Assembly: GCA_024644185.1 (NCBI GenBank)
Contig: JAHELM010000005.1
Span: 1-16,740 of the forward strand
Reading direction: 5' to 3'
Length of the DNA stretch: 16,740 bases
Origin: Rhodospirillales bacterium
Lineage (GTDB): Bacteria; Pseudomonadota; Alphaproteobacteria; UBA8366; JADFVY01
The notes under the pieces are model-generated. The model searched no databases and had not been told where the DNA came from. It worked only from the letters and a program-made list of their open reading frames with translations. A program made the translations under genes and the position numbers. Position 1 is the stretch's first letter, and each line of letters opens with the position of its first letter. Shown here in pieces: positions 7,158 to 13,577 of the stretch.

Positions 7158-8204
7158 TCAGAGCAGATCGGCCAGGCCGCCGGGGCGCAGCCATTCGGCG
7201 CGGACGCGTTCCACCGTCGCCGCCGACAGATAATCGCCGGTTCGGGCCTCCACATGGGCGGCCAGAACCGCGTCGCGCTCATCGCCCGGTGCCGGTCCGC
7301 CGCGCGCCTCGACGCGCCATTTCGCCGCCCAGGTCGTGGTGCGCAGCCAGGTCAAACGCCGCATCGGCATCAGCCAGGGCAGCAGGTCGCGGGCCAGCGC
7401 CGGCGATACGGAGCCGCGATAATAGCGGTAGAAATCGGCGACATCGGCGACGGCGATTTCCGTGCCGATCTCGATGTCCCAGGTGGTGGAGGTATGGAGC
7501 GTGGCATGGGCCAGATCGATCGCCGGCGATCCGTACAGCGCCTTCTCCAGATCGACGATGAAGGCGCGGCCGTCGGGTCGTATCACGTAATTGCCGGGAT
7601 GCGTGTCGGTGGCGACCAGGGTGACCGGCTGCACGCGGTCCCGGCTTTCGGCGGCGAACCCCCGTGCCCATCCGATCTCCTCGCCGATCATGGCAAGGGC
7701 ATCGGCATCGCCGGTTGCCGCCGCAAGAAATTTCGCCTGCTCCTCGATGACCCGCAGCGTGGCGGCGACCGGATCGGCGTGATGCGCCAGCGGGGGCCGG
7801 AATTCCAGCCCCGGCGTCGGCAGGCGGTGGATCGAGGCCAGGCATTCGGCGATCGCCGGCAGGTCGCGCGGCAGGCGCGGCAGGGTGCCCTCGATGAAAT
7901 CGACGATGGCCGCCCCCATGGGCAGGGCGTCGGAGGGCGGGCAGGCGCCGTGCGGACGCGGCGCGTGGTCGCCGGCGGCGGCGCGAAGAAATCCAGCCAT
8001 CTGGTATTCCAGGTTCTGACGCGCCGGCAGCCCGAGCTGGCTGAGTCGCGGCACCCGCAGCAGAGCGCCGGTGCCGCGAATCTCGAAATGATCGTGCGCG
8101 ATCCCCCGGCGCGGCAGCGGGCGCAGCGCATCGCGCCCGACATCCTCGAACCCGGGGCGGCGGATCAGCGCGGCGTGAAGCGTATCGAGGCTATAGGGGG
8201 TCAT
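7158..8204 (-). CDS. APH-fold phosphotransferase, substrate unknown
   Basis: Small-molecule kinase of the aminoglycoside phosphotransferase/choline kinase fold, 348 residues from ATG 8204. The frame could extend to a TTG at 8264. I prefer the ATG because MTPYSLDTLHAAL looks like an ordinary N terminus, although its Shine-Dalgarno is weak. The catalytic loop reads VATDTHPGNYVI, with catalytic Asp200 and metal-binding Asn205 kept. The usual HGD is ATD, so the histidine and glycycine before the Asp are replaced. The second metal Asp218 lies in FIVDLEKALYGSPAIDLAHAT. A linker VDFIEGTLPRLP (about 101-112) joins the lobes as in the family. Neighbours (moaB upstream, radical SAM downstream) do not point to a pathway. 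I would not read it as an antibiotic-resistance gene, since the similarity visible is only to the fold. Confidence 0.8.
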   Translation of the reverse strand: MTPYSLDTLHAALIRRPGFEDVGRDALRPLPRRGIAHDHFEIRGTGALLRVPRLSQLGLPARQNLEYQMAGFLRAAAGDHAPRPHGACPPSDALPMGAAIVDFIEGTLPRLPRDLPAIAECLASIHRLPTPGLEFRPPLAHHADPVAATLRVIEEQAKFLAAATGDADALAMIGEEIGWARGFAAESRDRVQPVTLVATDTHPGNYVIRPDGRAFIVDLEKALYGSPAIDLAHATLHTSTTWDIEIGTEIAVADVADFYRYYRGSVSPALARDLLPWLMPMRRLTWLRTTTWAAKWRVEARGGPAPGDERDAVLAAHVEARTGDYLSAATVERVRAEWLRPGGLADLL

Positions 8205-8305
8205 GGTCCGGCAGGCTGAGCGAAGGGTGCCGCATTGATAAGGGGCGAAGCCGGTGCGGGGCAACCCCTCGACGCGTCAAATGCCGGAAAACCGGGTCCG
8301 CCTGC
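8205..8305. other. Intergenic gap between moaB and the phosphotransferase gene
   Basis: About 100 bases. I see only a short GGGG-CAA-CCCC hairpin (near 8258-8268) without a T-run on either strand, and no convincing promoter. It separates two minus-strand genes that may or may not share a transcript. Confidence 0.4.
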
Positions 8306-8833
8306 TCACGTCTCGCGCAGACGGGGCATCAGCTCGACGAAATTGCACGGGCGGTAACGGTTGTCGAGCTGGGTGACAAGAATGTCGTCCCAGGCGTCCT
8401 TGCAGGCGCCGGGCGAACCGGGCAGGGCGAAAATGTAGGTGCCGCGCGCGACCGCGCCCAGCGCCCGGCTCTGGATCGTCGAGGTGCCGATCTTCTGGTA
8501 GCTGAGCCAGCGGAACAACTCGCCGAAACCGGGGATTTCCTTGTCGGCGACGCGCATCACCGCCTCGGGCGTGACGTCGCGGCCGGTGACCCCCGTGCCC
8601 CCGGTGGCGATGACGACGTCGATCGCGGGATCGACGATCCAGTCGGTCAATTGCCGTTCGATCTGCGCCACCACATCGCGCAGGATGGCGCGGGCGGCGA
8701 CCCGGTGGCCGGCCTTTTCGATGCGCTCGACCAGCGTATCGCCCGACCGGTCGTCGGCCGGGGTCCTGGTGTCGGACACGGTCAGCACGGCGATGTTGAC
8801 GGCAAGAAACGGACGGCTGGGGTCAATTTTCAC
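8306..8833 (-). CDS. moaB: Molybdenum cofactor biosynthesis protein B (MoaB/MogA family)
   Basis: Cytoplasmic MoCF-domain protein of 175 residues. Family members bind molybdopterin, and some (MogA, archaeal MoaB) adenylylate it before molybdenum insertion; the task of bacterial MoaB is less clear. The family motifs are present: AVLTVSDTR (15-23), ATGGTGVTGRDVTPEA (76-91) and FALPGSPGACKDAWDDIL (135-152). The length and the ending FVELMPRL fit MoaB rather than the longer MoeA. The start is GTG at 8833, with GAGG about seven bases upstream, inside the 3' end of the lytic transglycosylase gene. The two frames overlap by 11 bp, implying translational coupling. No other molybdopterin genes lie in the window. 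Confidence 0.93.
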   Translation of the reverse strand: MKIDPSRPFLAVNIAVLTVSDTRTPADDRSGDTLVERIEKAGHRVAARAILRDVVAQIERQLTDWIVDPAIDVVIATGGTGVTGRDVTPEAVMRVADKEIPGFGELFRWLSYQKIGTSTIQSRALGAVARGTYIFALPGSPGACKDAWDDILVTQLDNRYRPCNFVELMPRLRET

Positions 8834-10745
8834 GTTTGGCCTCGGGCTCGGCCGGAGAAAGGGCGACCTGCCCGTTCAGCGGGTCGGTCGCACTGTAAAC
8901 CGGCCAATCGCCGGCGACAACGGCCTGCAGCGACGGGCGCGGCTGGTTCATCCGGTCGCGATACAGCCAGTAGTTGGCCACCACGCGCTCCACATAGACG
9001 CGGGTTTCGTTGGCCGGAATGCTCTCGATGAACAGCAGCGGGTCGTTGCGATGGTCGGTGTTGCGCAGCCATTTCCGCAGATTTCCAGGACCGCCGTTAT
9101 AGGCGGCGACGGCCATGAACAGATTGCCGCCGATCTCGGGCGATTCCAGCAGGTAGCGGATATATTTCTGGCCCAGCGTGACGTTGAGCTCGGGATCGTA
9201 CAACTCCTCGCGCCGGTTGCCGCGATAGCGCGTGCCCGACATGAACCCGGCGGTTCCCGGCATCAATTGCATCAGCCCGCGCGCGCCGGACCGGCTCTTG
9301 GCATTGGTCTTGAAATTCGATTCCTGGCGGATCAGCGCGAACAGCAGCGCCCGGTCGATCTGGAAGCCATCGCGCGGGGACAGCGCCGGCATCGGGAACA
9401 GCGCGGCGCCGTGCCAGCGGCCGTCGCGCTTCTGCACCGCATTGCCAAGTTGGTAGGCCAGCGCGGCAAATTGCTGGTCGTCGGCGAAGCCCATCAGGGC
9501 CAGCAGCAGCGGCGTCGGCAGGCGCGGCGCGATGCGCTTGAATTCGCCCACCGCGCGCTCTTCCTCGCCGATCTGCAACAGCGCCAGACCGCGCCGGGCG
9601 GCCGGAACGCCCAGCAGCGCCCGCGCCCCCTCGGGCGACGCGTCCGGCAGATCCCAGTCGATGGTATGCCGGATCGCCAGCGCCTCCTGGCCCAGCACCC
9701 CGTAGAAGGTCATAGGCCGGTCGGCGGCCAGCTTCAGCATCGGTCCGACGCGGCCCGGCTGGTGGCCGACCAGATAGGCCCGCGCTGCCCAGTAGGCGCC
9801 AGCGGAGGCCAGCCAGTCGTCGGCCCGGCGGGACCGCGCCAGGGCCTCGAAATAGCCGGCGGCGACATCCGTGCGGCCCAGCCGCCAGGCAGCGAGGCCC
9901 GCCCACCAGCGGCTCTCGGGAAGCATGCGGCCGGAACGGTCGGCGGCGGCGCCGACGGTCGCCAGCGCCTTTTCGTCCTGCCCGGCATGGAAATACGCCA
10001 CGCCGATATCGGTCAGGGCCTCGTCATAGCTCATCGTGTCGAAATGCCGGGACACGCCCTTGTCCGACAGGTATTCCAGCGCCCGCGTCGGCGCGCCCAT
10101 GCGCAGCCAGCGGCGGATCTTCGAGCGGGCGAAATTCAGATCGCGGCCGTAGCGCCGGCGGACGACCGCGCCGTCATCGTCCTCATCGACCGCCACCTGC
10201 ACCGCCTCCGGCGCCGGCTCGTTCCAGGCGACCGAAACCAACGGAGCGCGTGGTTCGCGCGGCCAGTTCCAGTTCTGCGGCCGGCGCTTGACGGCCAGTT
10301 TGTAGACCCGCTCGGCACCCGGATGATCGGCATATTGCGCCATCCAGTCCTTCAATTCCTCGTATGAGGACCGATAGCCGTGCGGGTCCATGAAGCGGTC
10401 GAACAGCACATGGCCCAGCAGCGAGCGATCGGAAAGCTGGGGAATCAGCTTGTCCGCCGCGCCCCATTTGCCCTGGTCCTGCAAATCGAAGATCCGGCGG
10501 TAGAGCTCAACGTCGGCGTCGCCGAGCACGGCCAGCATGGCGCCGAGATCCTGCGCCGGGGCTGCAAGCGCGGCCTCGTCCGGAACGGTCTGCTCGATCG
10601 GCGGCGCGGCCAGGACCGGGGCCGGCCACGACAGTCCCAGCGCCAGTGCGGCGGCAATGACGAGCACGCCGATCCCCGGCCGACGCCGGCTCCACCCTTC
10701 AGATTCCCGCACCGTCCACCCATCCCCGGTTTTGAATATCGACAT
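8823..10745 (-). CDS. Soluble lytic murein transglycosylase (Slt70-like, family 1)
   Basis: Periplasmic enzyme that cleaves peptidoglycan glycan strands to 1,6-anhydro-muropeptides. The 640-residue protein has a signal peptide (RRRPGIGVLVIAAALALGLSWPAPVLA, cleavage near residue 47). A long alpha-helical superhelix region (about 60-450) follows, then a C-terminal SLT domain (about 460-600). The catalytic Glu475 is in ALIRQESNF, followed by SGARGLMQLMPGTA and the AVAAYNGGPGN motif. The organisation matches Slt70, with an acidic run EDDDG near 188-192 as an unusual insertion. ATG 10745 has only a weak GGA; an in-frame GTG 11 codons later is an alternative that keeps the signal peptide. The 3' end overlaps moaB by 11 bp. 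The upstream 123-bp gap is relatively AT-rich and may hold the promoter, though I could not fix one. Confidence 0.94.
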   Translation of the reverse strand: MSIFKTGDGWTVRESEGWSRRRPGIGVLVIAAALALGLSWPAPVLAAPPIEQTVPDEAALAAPAQDLGAMLAVLGDADVELYRRIFDLQDQGKWGAADKLIPQLSDRSLLGHVLFDRFMDPHGYRSSYEELKDWMAQYADHPGAERVYKLAVKRRPQNWNWPREPRAPLVSVAWNEPAPEAVQVAVDEDDDGAVVRRRYGRDLNFARSKIRRWLRMGAPTRALEYLSDKGVSRHFDTMSYDEALTDIGVAYFHAGQDEKALATVGAAADRSGRMLPESRWWAGLAAWRLGRTDVAAGYFEALARSRRADDWLASAGAYWAARAYLVGHQPGRVGPMLKLAADRPMTFYGVLGQEALAIRHTIDWDLPDASPEGARALLGVPAARRGLALLQIGEEERAVGEFKRIAPRLPTPLLLALMGFADDQQFAALAYQLGNAVQKRDGRWHGAALFPMPALSPRDGFQIDRALLFALIRQESNFKTNAKSRSGARGLMQLMPGTAGFMSGTRYRGNRREELYDPELNVTLGQKYIRYLLESPEIGGNLFMAVAAYNGGPGNLRKWLRNTDHRNDPLLFIESIPANETRVYVERVVANYWLYRDRMNQPRPSLQAVVAGDWPVYSATDPLNGQVALSPAEPEAKREN

Positions 10746-10868
10746 CGTCCAACATAGAAAGATTTGCGTAAAGAATTCGTGTAGCCGCGCGATGCGGCCG
10801 CCATGAGGTCGAAAAAAGAAATTTCCCGCAAATCGAACGAATAGTGGGCAGGCCGTCGTGGCGCTGTG
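10746..10868. other. Intergenic gap between the glycosylase and transglycosylase genes
   Basis: 123 bases, clearly more AT-rich than the surroundings on the transglycosylase side. It holds a perfect five-base-pair inverted repeat GCCGC-GCGAT-GCGGC (10784-10798) with no adjacent T-run, so it is not a canonical terminator. A GAAATTTC palindrome followed by T6 on the minus strand (near 10810-10825) could weakly end the upstream transcript. No promoter with good spacing was found. Confidence 0.35.
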
Positions 10869-11714
10869 TCAAGTCTTCCCGCCCAGCGCGTCGAGCCGTT
10901 CGCGCAGGGCAAGGAAATCCATCCAGATTTCCCGCTTCATCTCGGGGTTTCGCAGCACATAGGCGGGATGGAAGATGGGTATGGCGGGAATCGGCGCGTC
11001 CAGCGATTCGTCGGCATAGTCGATCCAGCGACCGCGCGCCCGGTTGATGGCCTCGTTCGTGCTCAGCACCGTGTTCATGGCCGGCCGGCCCAGCAGTACG
11101 ATCAGGCGCGGTCGCACCAGGGCGATGTGCCGCCGCACGAAGGGCAGGCAGGCGCCGATCTCGGCATCGGTCGGGCTGCGGTTGCCCGGCGGGCGCCAGA
11201 ACACGATATTGGCGATGTAGACCGCATCCGGATCGATTCCGGCCCAGTGCAGAATGCTGTCCAGCAGGCGTCCGCTGGCGCCGACGAAGGGCGCGCCTTC
11301 CCGATCCTCGTCGGCGCCCGGCGCCTCGCCGATCAGCATGACCGGCGCCCTGGGATTGCCGCGGGCAAAGACCAGGTTGGTCGCCGTCTGTTTCAGGACG
11401 CAGCCTTCGAAATTTTCCAGCGCCGCGCGCAGCTCGTCGAGGGTTGTGGCTGCCGCCGCCGCGGCCCGTGCATCGGCGGCGCCCTGCGACGGTGCCAGAG
11501 ACGACGCCAGCGATGGCGCGGCAATCCGCGGCCGCGGCATCTCGTCGCGTGGCGGCGTGGTGGCGGGGGGCGTTTCCCCCGCCGGCGCGACCGGTTGCTT
11601 GCGGCGCCGGTCGATCGGCGTATCGCCGGTCGCCTCGTCGGCGCCCATGGCGACAAGCCAGTCCAGCGCCGCCAGCGCCGCCCTGCCGTTCGCCTCTCCG
11701 GAATTGCCGTTCAT
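10869..11714 (-). CDS. Uracil-DNA glycosylase, family 4-like
   Basis: Removes uracil from DNA arising by cytosine deamination or dUMP incorporation. The protein has 281 residues from ATG 11714, where the N-terminal helix NGRAALAALDWLVAMGAD begins. The frame is open for 39 more codons, into the divergent promoter region. Residues about 35-85 are a Pro/Arg/Ala-rich, probably disordered linker. The catalytic domain shows motif A GEAPGADEDREGAPFVG (from 129), a central NIVFWRPPGNRSPTDAE, and motif B HPAYVLR (His249). Family 4 enzymes bind a [4Fe-4S] cluster through four cysteines, the first two as CxxC and the third in KCRPP. Here only Cys105 (EGCVLK) and Cys189 (GACLPF) remain, with Lys108 and Trp173 at the other positions. 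The cluster may therefore be absent. The gene is divergent from the ETF-QO gene. Confidence 0.9.
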   Translation of the reverse strand: MNGNSGEANGRAALAALDWLVAMGADEATGDTPIDRRRKQPVAPAGETPPATTPPRDEMPRPRIAAPSLASSLAPSQGAADARAAAAAATTLDELRAALENFEGCVLKQTATNLVFARGNPRAPVMLIGEAPGADEDREGAPFVGASGRLLDSILHWAGIDPDAVYIANIVFWRPPGNRSPTDAEIGACLPFVRRHIALVRPRLIVLLGRPAMNTVLSTNEAINRARGRWIDYADESLDAPIPAIPIFHPAYVLRNPEMKREIWMDFLALRERLDALGGKT

Positions 11715-11774
11715 GCCTCGCCGATCCCCGCGGTCCGCCAGTGAGGCCGCTGGTACTTGAATAATTGCCGCATT

Positions 11775-11806
11775 GGTTCTAGCAGAGAACCGCCCCGGAC
11801 TGCTAG
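11775..11806. promoter_or_regulatory. Nested inverted repeats in the divergent promoter region
   Basis: In the 134-bp gap between the glycosylase gene (minus) and the ETF-QO gene (plus) there are two perfect dyads. GGTTCT-AGCAG-AGAACC spans 11775-11791. CTAGCAG-N14-CTGCTAG spans 11779-11806, its arms centred 21 bp apart, about two helical turns. They share bases 11779-11780, so they could not both form as RNA hairpins. An operator for a dimeric regulator is the simplest reading. No confident -35/-10 pair could be set on either strand. Confidence 0.4.
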
Positions 11807-11834
11807 GTATCGGGTCCGCACCGGGTTGCACGGC

Positions 11835-11840
11835 AGGAGG
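11835..11840 (+). promoter_or_regulatory. Ribosome binding site of the ETF-QO gene
   Basis: A perfect AGGAGG eight bases before ATG 11849, the strongest Shine-Dalgarno in the window. It fixes the start of the ETF-QO gene against the in-frame ATG at 11864. Confidence 0.85.
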
Positions 11841-11848
11841 TTGAGGAC

Positions 11849-13480
11849 ATGGAACGCGAATCGATGGAATTCGACGTGGTGATCGTCGGCGCCGGCCCGT
11901 CGGGCCTGGCCGCGGGTATTCGGCTGAAACAGCTTGCCGCCGAGCGCGGGCAGGATCTCGGCGTCTGCATCATCGAGAAGGGCGCCGAGGTCGGCGCGCA
12001 TATCCTGTCGGGCGCGGTGGTCGACCCGAAGGCGCTGGACGAACTGATCCCCGACTGGCGGGAAAAGGGCGCGCCGCTGAACACGCCGGCCGGCGACGAC
12101 CGCTTCCTGTTCCTGACCGCGTCGAAGGCGTTCCGGCTGCCGACCCCGCCGCAGATGCACAATCACGGCAATTACATCGTCAGCCTGGGCAATGTCTGCC
12201 GCTGGATGGGCGAACAGGCCGAGGCGCTGGGTGTCGAAATCTATCCCGGCTTCGCCGCCGCCGAGGTGCTGTATCGCGAGGATGGCTCGGTCAAGGGCGT
12301 GGCCACGGGCGACATGGGCCTGACCAAATCCGGCGAGCCGGGGCCGAACCACCAGCCGGGCATGGAACTGCATGCGCGCCAGACGATCTTCGCCGAGGGC
12401 TGCCGCGGCTCGCTGACCAAGACCCTGTTCGAGCGCTTCGACCTGCGCCGCGACTGCGACCCGCAGACGTTTGGCATCGGCATCAAGGAATTGTGGGAAG
12501 TCGACCCGGCAAAGCACAAGCCGGGCGCCATCGTCCACACGATCGGCTGGCCGCTGGCCGGCGACACCTATGGCGGCTCGTTCCTCTATCATCTGGAGGG
12601 CAATCAGGTGGCGGTGGGTTTCGTGATCGGTCTCGACTACGCCAACCCGCATATCAGCCCGTATATGGAATTCCAGCGCTTCAAGCACCATCCGGCGATC
12701 CGCCCGACCTTCGAGGGCGGACGGCGCGTCGCCTATGGCGCCCGCGCGCTGAGCGAGGGCGGGTTGCAGTCGATTCCGAAACTGTCCTTCCCGGGCGGGT
12801 TGCTGGTCGGCGACACGGCGGGTTTGCTGGACGTGCCGAAGATCAAGGGCACGCACACCGCGATGAAGTCGGGCATGCTGGCCGCCGAGTCGGTCTACGA
12901 CGCGCTGACCGCGGCCGAGCCGCCGGGCGAAGTCGTCGCCTATGCCGAGCGGCTGCGGCAAAGCTGGGTGTGGAGCGATCTTTTCAAGGCGCGCAATATC
13001 CGGCCTTCCTTCAATCGCGGCCGCTGGTTCGGCCTGGTCTATTCGGCCCTCGACACCTACCTGTTCCGCGGCCGCGCGCCCTGGACCTTCCGCAACCATG
13101 CCGACCACGACCACTTGAAGAAAGCGGCCGACTGCCCCCGGATCGACTATCCGAAGCCCGATGGCGTCATCAGCTTCGACCGGCTGACCAATGTGGCGTT
13201 TTCCAACACCAGCCATGAGGAAAACCAGCCGGTACACCTGCGGTTGAAGGATTCCTCGGTTCCCGTCGCCTTGAACCTGGCGCTGTACGATGCGCCCGAG
13301 CAGCGCTATTGCCCGGCCGGCGTCTACGAGATCGTCGGCGAGGCGGAAGGCGCGCCCCGGTTGCAGATCAACGCGCAGAACTGCGTCCACTGCAAGACCT
13401 GCGACATCAAGGACCCGACGCAGAACATCACCTGGACCGTACCCGAGGGCGGCGGCGGTCCCGCCTATTCCGGGATGTGA
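11849..13480 (+). CDS. Electron transfer flavoprotein-ubiquinone oxidoreductase (ETF-QO)
   Basis: Membrane-associated FAD and [4Fe-4S] enzyme that passes electrons from electron transfer flavoprotein to ubiquinone, linking fatty-acid, branched-chain amino-acid and dimethylglycine-type oxidation to the respiratory chain. The 543-residue protein matches bacterial ETF-QO lengths. The N-terminal dinucleotide fold has GAGPSGLAAG (14-23). GGLLVGDTAGLLDVPKIKGTHTAMKSG is the later FAD-contact region. The C terminus carries the four cluster cysteines: Cys488 (RYCPAGVYE), Cys512, Cys515 and Cys518 (NCVHCKTCDIKDPTQNI), ending in GGGGPAYSGM as in the family. No signal peptide is needed; the enzyme binds the membrane as a monotopic protein. 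No ETF subunit genes (etfA/etfB) lie nearby. The only gene upstream is the divergent glycosylase gene, 134 bp away. Confidence 0.97.
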   Translation: MERESMEFDVVIVGAGPSGLAAGIRLKQLAAERGQDLGVCIIEKGAEVGAHILSGAVVDPKALDELIPDWREKGAPLNTPAGDDRFLFLTASKAFRLPTPPQMHNHGNYIVSLGNVCRWMGEQAEALGVEIYPGFAAAEVLYREDGSVKGVATGDMGLTKSGEPGPNHQPGMELHARQTIFAEGCRGSLTKTLFERFDLRRDCDPQTFGIGIKELWEVDPAKHKPGAIVHTIGWPLAGDTYGGSFLYHLEGNQVAVGFVIGLDYANPHISPYMEFQRFKHHPAIRPTFEGGRRVAYGARALSEGGLQSIPKLSFPGGLLVGDTAGLLDVPKIKGTHTAMKSGMLAAESVYDALTAAEPPGEVVAYAERLRQSWVWSDLFKARNIRPSFNRGRWFGLVYSALDTYLFRGRAPWTFRNHADHDHLKKAADCPRIDYPKPDGVISFDRLTNVAFSNTSHEENQPVHLRLKDSSVPVALNLALYDAPEQRYCPAGVYEIVGEAEGAPRLQINAQNCVHCKTCDIKDPTQNITWTVPEGGGGPAYSGM

Positions 13481-13577
13481 CGCGGAAGTTCCTCGCCGGA
13501 TGGTCGCGCGGGCTTGCTGGACGGATCGGGAACGGGCGGCTACTGTCGGGCTGCTATCCGGTTTTTCGAGGAACACG

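Noticed and set aside
6060..8219. A 719-codon plus-strand frame antisense to the radical SAM and phosphotransferase genes
   Set aside because: It spans two real genes and their intergenic gap, with low-complexity Arg/Gly/Gln composition; a GC-driven shadow.
10784..10798. GCCGC-GCGAT-GCGGC hairpin considered as a terminator after the glycosylase gene
   Set aside because: Only five base pairs with no T-run on either side; left as a descriptive note.
13290..13577. Upstream extension of the TPR lipoprotein gene into the end of the ETF-QO gene
   Set aside because: It would overlap the cluster-binding codons of ETF-QO by almost 200 bases and hide an ideal lipoprotein signal that starts at ATG 13578.
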